Positions 6,526-12,965 of a stretch of DNA of 64,000 nucleotides are shown here, in pieces. The stretch is from Rheinheimera sediminis (lineage in GTDB: Bacteria; Pseudomonadota; Gammaproteobacteria; Enterobacterales; Alteromonadaceae). Position 1 is the stretch's first letter. Each line of letters starts with the position of its first letter. Location: contig NZ_RZUF01000004.1 in assembly GCF_004005375.1 (NCBI RefSeq), positions 146,925 to 210,924 of the forward strand, given 5' to 3'. The notes below the pieces were generated by a model, which ran no database searches, was not told the DNA's origin, and was given only the letters and a program-made list of their open reading frames with translations. A program made the position numbers and the translations under genes.

Positions 6526-7557
6526 ATGACTCAGAAACAGAACAACGAAAACTCAGTAAAAACAGGCTCTGTAGCTGATTCTCAAAGTAAAATCATCGAT
6601 CACCGTTTCTCCATTGCCCCTATGCTGGATTGGACTGACAGGCATTGTCGCTATTTCCATCGCCTCTTGTCTGAACATGCGGTGCTCTATACCGAGATGG
6701 TTACGACTGGCGCGATCATTTATGGTCAGGGCGATTATCTGGCTTTTAATGAAGAAGAGCATCCTGTGGTAGTACAGTTGGGTGGTTCTGATCCTAAAGA
6801 TATGGCGCACAGTGCTCAGCTTTGTCAGGAACGCGGTTACGACGCCATCAATATCAATGTTGGCTGCCCGTCAGACAGAGTGCAAAACGGTATGTTTGGT
6901 GCTTGCCTGATGTCAAAGCCTGAACTGGTGGCTGCTTGTATCCATGAAATGCGGTCTGTAGTCGATATTCCTGTCACAGTAAAAAGCCGTATTGGGATTG
7001 ATGATCAGGATAGCTATCAGTTTTTAGTAGATTTTGTTGGCACTATCGCTGAATCTGGCTGTAACCAATTTATTGTGCATGCCCGTAAAGCCTGGTTAAG
7101 TGGTTTGAGCCCTAAAGAGAACCGCGAAATTCCGCCATTAGATTACGAACGGGTGTATCAGTTGAAAAAGGATTTCCCGCATTTAGATATCTCAATTAAT
7201 GGTGGTGTTAAAACCCTGGCTGACTGTTTAACCCATTTGCAGCACGTGGATGGGGTTATGGTTGGACGTGAAGCTTATGCTAACCCTTTGATGCTAGCGC
7301 AAATTGATGCCGCTATTTATAACAACCCACGCGCTGTGCCAACGCCGCATCAGGTGGTTGAGCTGATGTTACCGTACATTGAGCGTCAAATGGCACAGGG
7401 TGCCCGTTTCTGGCATATAGCACGGCATATGCTTGGGTTATTTCAGGGGGTACCTGGTGCACGTTTATGGCGGCGGCATTTAAGTGAAATAGGCCACTTA
7501 CCGACCAGTGGTCCGCAAGTCATGCTGGACGCGCTGAAAAAGGTGCCACAGCTTTAA
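6526..7557 (+). CDS. dusA: tRNA-dihydrouridine(20/20a) synthase DusA, rebuilt 5' end
   Basis: FMN-dependent enzyme reducing uridine 20/20a in the tRNA D-loop. It has the TIM-barrel opening [15 protein letters not shown], the catalytic cysteine in [13 protein letters not shown]-phosphate elements ([17 protein letters not shown]) and the DusA C-terminal helical domain ([13 protein letters not shown]). The first codons come from island DNA: the start is ATG 6526 (343 residues) or ATG 6484 (357 residues). Neither has a clear ribosome site; 6526 has GGAAA ten bases upstream and gives a more usual length. Native sequence starts at the attR repeat. Everything after it is intact, so the gene is probably functional under an island-derived promoter. 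Confidence 0.93.
   Translation: MTQKQNNENSVKTGSVADSQSKIIDHRFSIAPMLDWTDRHCRYFHRLLSEHAVLYTEMVTTGAIIYGQGDYLAFNEEEHPVVVQLGGSDPKDMAHSAQLCQERGYDAININVGCPSDRVQNGMFGACLMSKPELVAACIHEMRSVVDIPVTVKSRIGIDDQDSYQFLVDFVGTIAESGCNQFIVHARKAWLSGLSPKENREIPPLDYERVYQLKKDFPHLDISINGGVKTLADCLTHLQHVDGVMVGREAYANPLMLAQIDAAIYNNPRAVPTPHQVVELMLPYIERQMAQGARFWHIARHMLGLFQGVPGARLWRRHLSEIGHLPTSGPQVMLDALKKVPQL
6594..6633 (+). repeat. attR: right 40-bp direct repeat
   Basis: Identical to 2595-2634. It lies within the coding frame of the functional dusA, so island integration restored the reading frame with a new upstream segment. Confidence 0.85.
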
Positions 7558-7581
7558 TGGTGTGAGTATCAAGTTTTTTCA

Positions 7582-7610
7582 AAAAAAGTGGTGAATTTCA
7601 CCACTTTTTT
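7582..7610 (+). terminator. intrinsic terminator of dusA
   Basis: AAAAAAGTGGTGAA paired with TTCACCACTTTTTT, 25 bp after the dusA stop. The A- and T-flanks make it work in both directions. Confidence 0.85.
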
Positions 7611-7669
7611 GTTTTTAATATTTGCGTGGTGTTTTTAAAATCCGTTCCGTCATTGTTTAATTTTTTAAA

Positions 7670-7714
7670 TATCAATAAGTTAATAATTTATTTTAGTCTG
7701 GCACGTACCTTGAA
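7670..7714 (+). promoter_or_regulatory. sigma-54 promoter with IHF site
   Basis: TGGCACGTACCTTGAA (7699-7714) matches the sigma-54 consensus TGGCACG-N4-TTGCW at every position but one (A for C in the -12 GC). Just upstream, 7670-7682 is an exact fit to the IHF consensus WATCAANNNNTTR, in an AT-rich tract. The site is 41 bp before the 88-residue gene. Phage-shock promoters in E. coli are of exactly this type: sigma-54, IHF and the activator PspF. Confidence 0.7.
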
Positions 7715-7755
7715 ATAGAGATAGTGAACTTCACTACTCATTAAGGATCACGACC

Positions 7756-8022
7756 ATGAAAACACTTGCTACCTTAGTTCTTGTTACCACTACAGCTTTT
7801 GCTACTGCACCTTCAGTTCAGGCCAATGAACTGAGCTTACCTTCTGTTAATACAGCAGCTATTAGCACTTTTACTGCGGAACTAATAAATCAGCAAATGG
7901 CTGAATTGAAAGTTGCCATTCTGGAACAAAGTCAAAAAGCTCTGGCTGAACTGGACACTAATCTAGTGACCAGCGCTGAAACTGAAAAAGAAGTTGTGGT
8001 TACAGTAGCTAAGGCGAACTAA
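7756..8022 (+). CDS. small exported protein of a phage-shock-like cluster
   Basis: An 88-residue protein, family not recognised. Residues 1-24 form a Sec signal peptide (MKTLATLV...AFATAPSVQANE) with likely cleavage after VQA. The mature part (~64 residues) is acidic and helical, with Q/E/L-rich heptad-like stretches (residues 47-70), so a short periplasmic coiled coil is possible. AAGGATCACGACC precedes the ATG. It is the first gene behind the sigma-54 promoter at 7699 and is followed 2 nt later by a 41-residue membrane protein. Function unknown; a role in envelope stress is suggested by promoter type and the PspC gene nearby. Confidence 0.8.
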   Translation: MKTLATLVLVTTTAFATAPSVQANELSLPSVNTAAISTFTAELINQQMAELKVAILEQSQKALAELDTNLVTSAETEKEVVVTVAKAN

Positions 8023-8024
8023 GG

Positions 8025-8150
8025 ATGCTGAGCTTAACATTAGGGTTATTGGGGCTGTTTTTATTACCCGTAGTTAGTGTTGGCCTGGTGTCTGTGATCT
8101 GGCATTGGTTATTACCCCCCTTTGATATTCCTGCGTCAACCCGGTCTTAA
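8025..8150 (+). CDS. 41-residue single-pass membrane protein
   Basis: ATG 8025 starts 2 nt after the previous stop, with AAGG overlapping the upstream stop as ribosome site. The peptide is almost entirely one hydrophobic span (LTLGLLGLFLLPVVSVGLV, residues 4-22, extending to about 30), ending PPFDIPASTRS. Translational coupling with the exported 88-residue protein suggests they act together. Very short membrane proteins are common in phage-shock loci (PspD, PspG), but I see no clear homology. Confidence 0.65.
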   Translation: MLSLTLGLLGLFLLPVVSVGLVSVIWHWLLPPFDIPASTRS

Positions 8151-8170
8151 GTAGTACCGGGTTTTGTTAT
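8138..8170 (+). terminator. intrinsic terminator
   Basis: AACCCGGT (8138-8145) pairs with ACCGGGTT (8156-8163), followed by TTGTTATTTT. It overlaps the last codons of the 41-residue gene and ends the first small-gene operon. Confidence 0.75.
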
Positions 8171-8380
8171 TTTAAGTCCTTACTCCGCTGTTTATCTGCT
8201 GCTGAAAATCTCATTTCTCTTTATTCACATACCTCTTTGCTTTGTCCTTTTAAGTTGCCCACTAACCCCGAAATCACATTTTTAAAATGGCTAAGAAGTG
8301 GTCAAAATTGCCATTTAATATTTCAAGTAAAACTCAGAGAATGATCTGAAATAAGTTTTAATTAATAAAAATTCCAATTA

Positions 8381-8425
8381 AATCAATATTATATAATTTA
8401 TTTTTAAGTTGGCATAACAGCTGCA
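8381..8425 (+). promoter_or_regulatory. second sigma-54 promoter with near-IHF site
   Basis: TGGCATAACAGCTGCA (8410-8425) fits the sigma-54 consensus TGGCAYR-N4-TTGCW at all but one position (C for T). A near-match to the IHF consensus lies at 8381-8393. It is 67 bp before the first 24-residue gene. The rest of the 8151-8492 gap is AT-rich DNA typical of upstream activator regions, with no gene. Confidence 0.7.
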
Positions 8426-8492
8426 ATGCATAGATATCAACAGATAAGCTGATGATGAATTAAACCACTAACTAAGATTGAGGAGAGTAAAA

Positions 8493-8567
8493 ATGGAAGT
8501 AGTAGCACTGATGGTTGTATTAGCTTGGTTCGGTATTGTTGGCAGCTGGGCTGCAGACGAAGTCTGA
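8493..8567 (+). CDS. 24-residue membrane microprotein, copy 1
   Basis: ATG after AGGAGAG. The product is 24 residues: MEVVALMVVLAWFGIVG followed by SWAADEV. It is one short hydrophobic span with an acidic N-terminal residue and an acidic tail (D, E). Two further copies follow in a 141-bp repeat. Conservation of frame, ribosome site and residues across copies, with changes that are mostly silent or conservative, argues it is translated. Family not recognised. Confidence 0.7.
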   Translation: MEVVALMVVLAWFGIVGSWAADEV

Positions 8568-8633
8568 ATAACTAAGCGTTGATGAAAGTTAGCAAAAGCA
8601 CAAACAACATAAACAAAGGTAAGGAAAGTCAAA

Positions 8634-8708
8634 ATGGAAATAGTAGCACTGATGGTTGTATTAGCTTGGTTCGGCATAGTAGGCAGCTGGGCTGCAGACG
8701 AAGTCTGA
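8634..8708 (+). CDS. 24-residue membrane microprotein, copy 2
   Basis: Same protein as copy 1 except V3 is I. The ribosome site is AAGGAAAG, 6 nt before the ATG. Several third-position changes relative to copy 1 (for example GGT to GGC) leave the protein unchanged, the pattern of purifying selection on a real peptide. Confidence 0.7.
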   Translation: MEIVALMVVLAWFGIVGSWAADEV

Positions 8709-8774
8709 ATAACTAAGCGTTGATGAAAGTTAGCAAAAGCACAAACAACATAAACAAAGGTAAGGAAAGTCAAA

Positions 8775-8849
8775 ATGGAAATAGTAGCACTGATGGTTGT
8801 ATTAGCTTGGTTCGGCATATTCGGCAGCTGGGCTGCAGACGAAATCTGA
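8775..8849 (+). CDS. 24-residue membrane microprotein, copy 3
   Basis: Copy 3 differs from copy 2 at V16 to F (WFGIFG) and at the last residue (ADEI for ADEV). It has the same AAGGAAAG ribosome site. The sequence after its stop is not the repeat spacer, so the array ends here and leads into a 31-residue gene. Confidence 0.7.
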   Translation: MEIVALMVVLAWFGIFGSWAADEI

Positions 8850-8881
8850 ATGGGTAAAGCCAGTTTAGGGAGGAACAGAAC

Positions 8882-8977
8882 ATGTCATTAATTATTATCA
8901 ATATTGTCGTGGTCTGGGCTTTGGCTGGTTTGATGTGGATGTTGGATAAAGCTGTAATTTATAAGGTTGGGGAGTGA
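8882..8977 (+). CDS. 31-residue single-pass membrane protein
   Basis: ATG 8882 after AGGGAGGAACAGAAC, a strong ribosome site. The peptide starts MSLIIINIVVVWALAGLMWM and ends LDKAVIYKVGE: one transmembrane span with a charged C-terminus. It ends 4 nt before the PspC-like gene, whose ribosome site (GGGGAG) lies in its last codons, so the two are coupled. It is related in style to the 24-residue microproteins but not a copy. Function unknown. Confidence 0.65.
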   Translation: MSLIIINIVVVWALAGLMWMLDKAVIYKVGE

Positions 8978-8981
8978 TAAC

Positions 8982-9191
8982 ATGAGTATAGGCAGAGACA
9001 AAAGCGCCTGGTTTGTAAACAAGGCCAAACGTAAAATTTCAGGTGTCTGTGCAGGTTTTGCGGCTTTTTATGAGCAACCCATCTGGTTGGTCCGCGCAGT
9101 TGTAGTATTGCTGGCGTTCTGTTTTCCAGTGGCTGTAGTAGTCGCTTACATCGCTGCTGCGTTAATACTGCCAGAACGTTGGGTATACTAA
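8982..9191 (+). CDS. PspC-domain membrane protein
   Basis: A 69-residue protein consisting of one PspC domain. A cytosolic N-terminus with the hallmark KAKRKISGVCAGFAAFY (residues 14-30) precedes PIWLVRAVVVLL, a hydrophobic hairpin and the closing ALILPERW. PspC proteins sense or relay inner-membrane stress and bind PspA or PspB in the phage-shock response. The ATG at 8982 is placed by GGGGAG seven bases upstream; an in-frame TTG at 8967 is less likely. It is much shorter than E. coli PspC (119 residues), lacking the C-terminal part. It closes the operon behind the sigma-54 promoter at 8410. Confidence 0.88.
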   Translation: MSIGRDKSAWFVNKAKRKISGVCAGFAAFYEQPIWLVRAVVVLLAFCFPVAVVVAYIAAALILPERWVY

Positions 9192-9205
9192 TGAGTTTGT
9201 TAGAG

Positions 9206-9230
9206 ACAGGCGACCGGGCAGGTCGCCTGT
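9206..9230. terminator. hairpin after PspC-like gene
   Basis: ACAGGCGACC / GGTCGCCTGT with loop GGGCA: a perfect 10-bp stem between convergent pspC-like and prmA genes. No T-run on either side, so it may be a REP-like hairpin rather than an intrinsic terminator. Confidence 0.45.
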
Positions 9231-9256
9231 ATAGCAGTTAGGCTATAGATAAGGCT

Positions 9257-10141
9257 TTAAACTTTCTTGCGCGCTGTTAAGCGCACCCATTCTTCTTTGA
9301 CTGCTACAGGGTCAAACTCAAATTCTGCCGCATAGGCATCGATCACCGACTGCGCCTGACTTTCCAGAATACCGGACAGCGCCAATAAACCACCTGGTTT
9401 GACATAAGCACTGATAATGCCTGAGAGCTGAGCTAATGGGCCGGCCAGAATATTCGCCACTACTACATCTGCTTGTAATGAAGCAGGTTGATCCTTGGGT
9501 AAATACAGCTCAATTTGTTGCTCTACGCCGTTACGGGTAGCGTTGGCGAGGCTGGATTCAATAGCTTGTGGGTCAATGTCGATACCAACCACACGTTTAG
9601 CGCCCAACTTTAATGCGGCAATACCTAAAATACCTGAGCCACAGCCAAAATCGACCACTAAACTTTGCGACAATTCCTGCGCATCCAGCCATTCCATACA
9701 AAGCGCTGTGGTTGGGTGAGTACCGGTACCAAAAGCCAAGCCAGGATCAAGCATCACGTTGACAGCCGTTGGATCCGGAATATCGCGCCAGCTTGGGCAA
9801 ACCCATAATCTGTGACCAAAACGGATAGGGTGGAAGTTATCCATCCATTCTCTTTCCCAGTCTTTGTCTTCCAGTTGTTCCAGCTTGTACTGCACACCGT
9901 TTTTGAAAATAGCAGCTTTTTCCAGCTGACGAACCACTTTATCCATTTGATGTTCAGCATCAAACAAACCCACCACCACCGTATTTTCCCAATACAAGAC
10001 TTCACCCGGCAGAGGTTCGTAAATAGGGGTGTCTTTGGCGTCAACAAAACTGACAGCTTGCGCACCCCAGCTCATCAGCATATCGCTGACCTGCTCGGCT
10101 TGTTTTTCAGTGCTGTTTACGCGTAATTGGATCCACGGCAT
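9257..10141 (-). CDS. prmA: Ribosomal protein L11 methyltransferase PrmA
   Basis: SAM-dependent enzyme that methylates ribosomal protein L11. It has an N-terminal substrate-recognition domain, a linker with the signature [14 protein letters not shown], the SAM motif [15 protein letters not shown] and the NILAGPL motif replacing NPPY. From ATG 10141 (MPWIQLRVN) it has 294 residues, close to the 293 of E. coli. A GTG fifteen bases upstream would add five residues but the family starts at MPW. It lies downstream of accBC in the same direction, as in many Gammaproteobacteria, though here a repeat element separates them. Confidence 0.95.
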   Translation of the reverse strand: MPWIQLRVNSTEKQAEQVSDMLMSWGAQAVSFVDAKDTPIYEPLPGEVLYWENTVVVGLFDAEHQMDKVVRQLEKAAIFKNGVQYKLEQLEDKDWEREWMDNFHPIRFGHRLWVCPSWRDIPDPTAVNVMLDPGLAFGTGTHPTTALCMEWLDAQELSQSLVVDFGCGSGILGIAALKLGAKRVVGIDIDPQAIESSLANATRNGVEQQIELYLPKDQPASLQADVVVANILAGPLAQLSGIISAYVKPGGLLALSGILESQAQSVIDAYAAEFEFDPVAVKEEWVRLTARKKV

Positions 10142-10207
10142 GGCGTTGCTCTTCACTCTCTGGAAATGGGCGCGAATTGTAGCAGTTTGGCGGCGTAAAA
10201 TCAGCGC

Positions 10208-10425
10208 TTAGGTGGCGCAAAAAGCAAAGCCACCGGGAAGGTGGCTTTGGCTCTGGCACGCAGTCAACAACGCTGCGGCTTCAAGTACGACGGCAAGACC
10301 AATACCCAAAGTAGTTGATGTTGCAGCTAGGCGACAAGAGCTTGAGACCCCAGGAGCATAGTTGCCTATGCGACTGGGGCGAGAGCTTGCAGTCAACAAC
10401 GCTGCGGCTTCAAGTACGAAGGGTA
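10208..10425. repeat. dispersed palindromic repeat block between accC and prmA
   Basis: Holds a hairpin AAAGCCACC/GGTGGCTTT (10225-10247), then two copies of a 32-bp motif starting GCAGTCAACAACGCTGCGG (10260 and 10390). These flank a palindrome CCCCAG-GAGCATAG-N4-CTATGCGA-CTGGGG (10350-10381). The block resembles, in reverse complement, the repeat at 52671-52900, so it is a genome-dispersed element. It sits between accC and prmA and could attenuate read-through. Confidence 0.7.
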
Positions 10426-11769
10426 TTACTTCAGGCCGAGTTTATGTTCCAAATAGTGGATGTTAGTTCCACCTTTATTGAAGTTCTCGTCTGTCATAAT
10501 CAGCTTGTGCAGTTCGATATTGGTTTTGATACCACCGACCAGCAGTTCGCTTAATGCATTACGCATACGTGCTATAGCTATATCACGGTTTTCACCGTAA
10601 GTGATCAGCTTACCAACCATTGAATCGTAGTTTGGCGGCACTGTGTAATCAGCGTAAATATGCGAATCCCAACGTACACCGTTACCACCTGGTGGGTGGA
10701 AGCGGGTGATGGTGCCTGGCGACGGAATAAAGGTCTTGGCATCTTCAGCATTGATACGGCATTCCACAGCATGACCACGGATCACAATATCTGACTGCTT
10801 AATGCTCAGCGGCATGCCAGAGGCGATGCGCAGCTGCTCTTTAATCAGATCCACACCAGTGATCATTTCTGTCACAGGGTGTTCTACCTGAATACGGGTG
10901 TTCATTTCGATGAAATAAAACTCGCCGTCTTCAAACAGGAATTCGAAAGTACCAGCACCTCGGTAGTTCAGGTCGATACAAGCCTGCACACAACGGCCAC
11001 CGATAAAGTTACGCAGTTCAGGAGTAATGCCCGGAGCTGGCGCTTCTTCCACTACTTTCTGGTGACGACGTTGCATAGAGCAGTCACGTTCACCTAAGTG
11101 AATGGCATTGCCCTGACCGTCAGCCAGCACCTGAATTTCGATATGACGTGGGTTTTCCAGGAATTTTTCCATGTACACCATGTCATTACCAAAAGCAGTG
11201 CCTGCTTCGTTTTTGGTCATCGCAATAGATTCAACCAGCTCTTCTTCGCTGCGCACTACACGCATACCACGACCACCGCCGCCGCCTGCCGCTTTCACGA
11301 TAATCGGATAACCGATACGTTTAGCAATAGCTTTGTTGACTTCGTCGTCGTCGCCCACAGCGCCGTCAGAACCTGGTACACAAGGTACACCAGCTTTTTT
11401 CATCGCTTCAATGGCAGAAACTTTGTCACCCATTAAACGGATAGACTCAGGGCGTGGGCCGATAAACACCAGACCACTTTCTTCCACTTGCTGCGCAAAG
11501 TCAGCACGTTCAGCTAAAAAACCATAGCCTGGGTGAATAGCCTGAGCATTGGTCACTTCAGCTGCGGCAATCAGCGCAGGAATATTTAAGTAACTTTGTG
11601 GTGATGGTGCAGGACCAATACAAATGGTCTCGTCGGCCAGCAGCACGTGTTTCAGGTTACGGTCAACTGTGGAATGCACAGCTACCGTTTTGATACCGAG
11701 TTCTTTACACGCACGTAAAATACGCAGTGCAATTTCACCCCGGTTGGCGATCAGTACTTTTTCTAGCAT
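10426..11769 (-). CDS. accC: Biotin carboxylase subunit of acetyl-CoA carboxylase
   Basis: 447 residues, the normal size. It carboxylates biotin on AccB using ATP and bicarbonate, the first step of fatty-acid synthesis. ATP-grasp features are intact: N-terminal Rossmann half ([20 protein letters not shown]), glycine-rich loop [25 protein letters not shown], and the active-site strand [16 protein letters not shown]. The ATG at 11769 lies 16 nt after accB, one operon. Essential core gene with no oddities. Confidence 0.97.
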   Translation of the reverse strand: MLEKVLIANRGEIALRILRACKELGIKTVAVHSTVDRNLKHVLLADETICIGPAPSPQSYLNIPALIAAAEVTNAQAIHPGYGFLAERADFAQQVEESGLVFIGPRPESIRLMGDKVSAIEAMKKAGVPCVPGSDGAVGDDDEVNKAIAKRIGYPIIVKAAGGGGGRGMRVVRSEEELVESIAMTKNEAGTAFGNDMVYMEKFLENPRHIEIQVLADGQGNAIHLGERDCSMQRRHQKVVEEAPAPGITPELRNFIGGRCVQACIDLNYRGAGTFEFLFEDGEFYFIEMNTRIQVEHPVTEMITGVDLIKEQLRIASGMPLSIKQSDIVIRGHAVECRINAEDAKTFIPSPGTITRFHPPGGNGVRWDSHIYADYTVPPNYDSMVGKLITYGENRDIAIARMRNALSELLVGGIKTNIELHKLIMTDENFNKGGTNIHYLEHKLGLK

Positions 11770-11785
11770 GAGTCTGCCTTTTAAC

Positions 11786-12238
11786 TTATTCGATCACAAA
11801 TAATGGCTGGTCAAACTCAACCGGCTCGCCGTTTTCTACCAGAATTTGCGTCACCACACCGGCCTTGTCAGACTGGATCTGGTTCATCATTTTCATCGCT
11901 TCGATAATACACAGGGTGTCGCCCACTTTAACGCTCTGGCCAACTTCAACAAAAGATTTAGAAGTAGGAGAAGCAGCGCGGTAGAAGGAACCTACCATAG
12001 GTGAACGCATCTGGTGACCAGTGACTACAGGCTTGGCAGCTTCAGCAGGAGCAGCGGCAGCAACTGGTGCTGCAGGAGCTTGTTGCATTGGCGCAGCAGC
12101 ATAGTGCATTGGAGCATATTGCTGCATTGGGCCATTGCGGCTGATACGAACGGATTCTTCACCTTCAGTTATTTCAAGCTCGTTAATGCCTGACTCTTCC
12201 AGCAGTTCGATCAATTTTTTAATTTTTCTGATATCCAT
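11786..12238 (-). CDS. accB: Biotin carboxyl carrier protein AccB
   Basis: 150 residues. An N-terminal region (1-35), an Ala/Pro/Met-rich flexible linker (about 42-70) and the biotinyl domain with EAMKM, where K116 is biotinylated, and the 'thumb' region [17 protein letters not shown]. It carries the carboxyl group from AccC to the carboxyltransferase. It lies between aroQ and accC in the same direction, the usual aroQ-accB-accC order. Confidence 0.97.
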   Translation of the reverse strand: MDIRKIKKLIELLEESGINELEITEGEESVRISRNGPMQQYAPMHYAAAPMQQAPAAPVAAAAPAEAAKPVVTGHQMRSPMVGSFYRAASPTSKSFVEVGQSVKVGDTLCIIEAMKMMNQIQSDKAGVVTQILVENGEPVEFDQPLFVIE

Positions 12239-12253
12239 GACGTAGTTGCCTAA

Positions 12254-12712
12254 TTAATTTGATGGAATGGTTGATAAGGACGACACCGCCGATTCCAGTG
12301 CGTAGTGGTAGCCTTTGGCCCCTAAACCACAAATCACACCTTTGGCGATATCGGATAAATACGAGTGACGACGAAATTCTTCCCGCGCATGTACATTGGA
12401 CAAATGCACTTCAATAAAAGGGATAGCCACAGCCAGCAACGCATCACGAATGGCCACACTGGTATGGGTATAGGCGCCCGGGTTGATAATAATAAAGTCC
12501 TGTTGTCCAAGGCTTTGCTGAATGGCGTTGATAAGCTCATGTTCGGCGTTGGATTGCAGATGAGTTAAAGTGGCATTCAACTCTTTAGCATGGGCAATTA
12601 AACCATCAACAATCTGCGGTAAAGTGGCTGCGCCATAAATTTGAGGCTCGCGTTTGCCTAACATATTTAAGTTAGGGCCGTTAAGCAGCAAAATACGTAA
12701 GTTTGTCGACAT
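12254..12712 (-). CDS. aroQ: Type II 3-dehydroquinate dehydratase
   Basis: Third step of the shikimate pathway: dehydroquinate to dehydroshikimate. Type II hallmarks: [20 protein letters not shown] with the catalytic Tyr and Arg, [29 protein letters not shown]. From ATG 12712 it has 152 residues; an ATG at 12742 would give 162. Type II enzymes usually begin within a few residues of the first strand, so I favour 12712, though neither start has a strong ribosome site. The 12743-12965 gap upstream should hold the promoter for aroQ-accB-accC. Confidence 0.94.
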   Translation of the reverse strand: MSTNLRILLLNGPNLNMLGKREPQIYGAATLPQIVDGLIAHAKELNATLTHLQSNAEHELINAIQQSLGQQDFIIINPGAYTHTSVAIRDALLAVAIPFIEVHLSNVHAREEFRRHSYLSDIAKGVICGLGAKGYHYALESAVSSLSTIPSN

Positions 12713-12917
12713 AGAGCGCAAATTTCCCGTCAATTTATTCATTGTTTACTATCTTGCCGAAGCTAGAAAACAATTGCATCTTTTTTGTTCAGCGACAAGC
12801 TGTCGCTGCAGATTTGCCGCTTATTATAGTGAAATCGTTGCAAATGGCAGCAAAATACTGGTCTTATCAGCAGAACGGAACTTTTTTGCGAAGTTGAAAC
12901 TGAAGTTGAGAAATTCA

Positions 12918-12946
12918 GGCAAAGTCAGAGCCAGTCTGACTTTGCC
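12918..12946. terminator. hairpin between aroQ promoter region and dsbD
   Basis: GGCAAAGTCAGA / TCTGACTTTGCC with 5-nt loop: a perfect 12-bp stem 20 bp beyond the dsbD stop. It probably ends the cutA-dsbD transcript although no long T-run follows. Confidence 0.5.
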
Positions 12947-12965
12947 GTGAGTAGTGCGGAAATTT

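Larger units (their letters stand above)
2595..6633. mobile_element. dusA-integrated genomic island (4.0 kb)
   Basis: Sequence bounded by a 40-bp exact direct repeat (2595-2634 and 6594-6633), placing 3,999 bp between equivalent points. The repeat lies in the 5' coding region of dusA, a known integration target of a family of tyrosine integrases that rebuild the 5' end of dusA. Contents, left to right: abiE-like remnant, small lipoprotein-like ORF, hipA, hipB, and a dead integrase facing leftward beside the right end, where such integrases usually sit. No replication, transfer or structural genes remain, so it is a reduced, probably immobile island whose retained cargo is the toxin-antitoxin pair. 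Confidence 0.85.
8493..8849 (+). repeat. 141-bp tandem repeat carrying the microprotein gene
   Basis: Gene starts are exactly 141 bp apart (8493, 8634, 8775). The 66-bp spacers 8568-8633 and 8709-8774 are identical, and both end in the AAGGAAAGTCAAA ribosome-binding region. There are two full units and one gene-only unit. Near-identity implies recent duplication or gene conversion. Confidence 0.9.

Noticed and set aside
8468..8818. Repetitive 116-codon leftward frame
   Set aside because: It is the antisense of the tandem microprotein repeat. Its repeated protein pattern simply mirrors the 141-bp DNA repeat, and it has no ribosome site.
11098..11436. 112-codon rightward frame rich in His, Phe and Thr inside accC
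   Set aside because: Antisense shadow of the accC codons; composition reflects the complementary strand of a well-defined gene.
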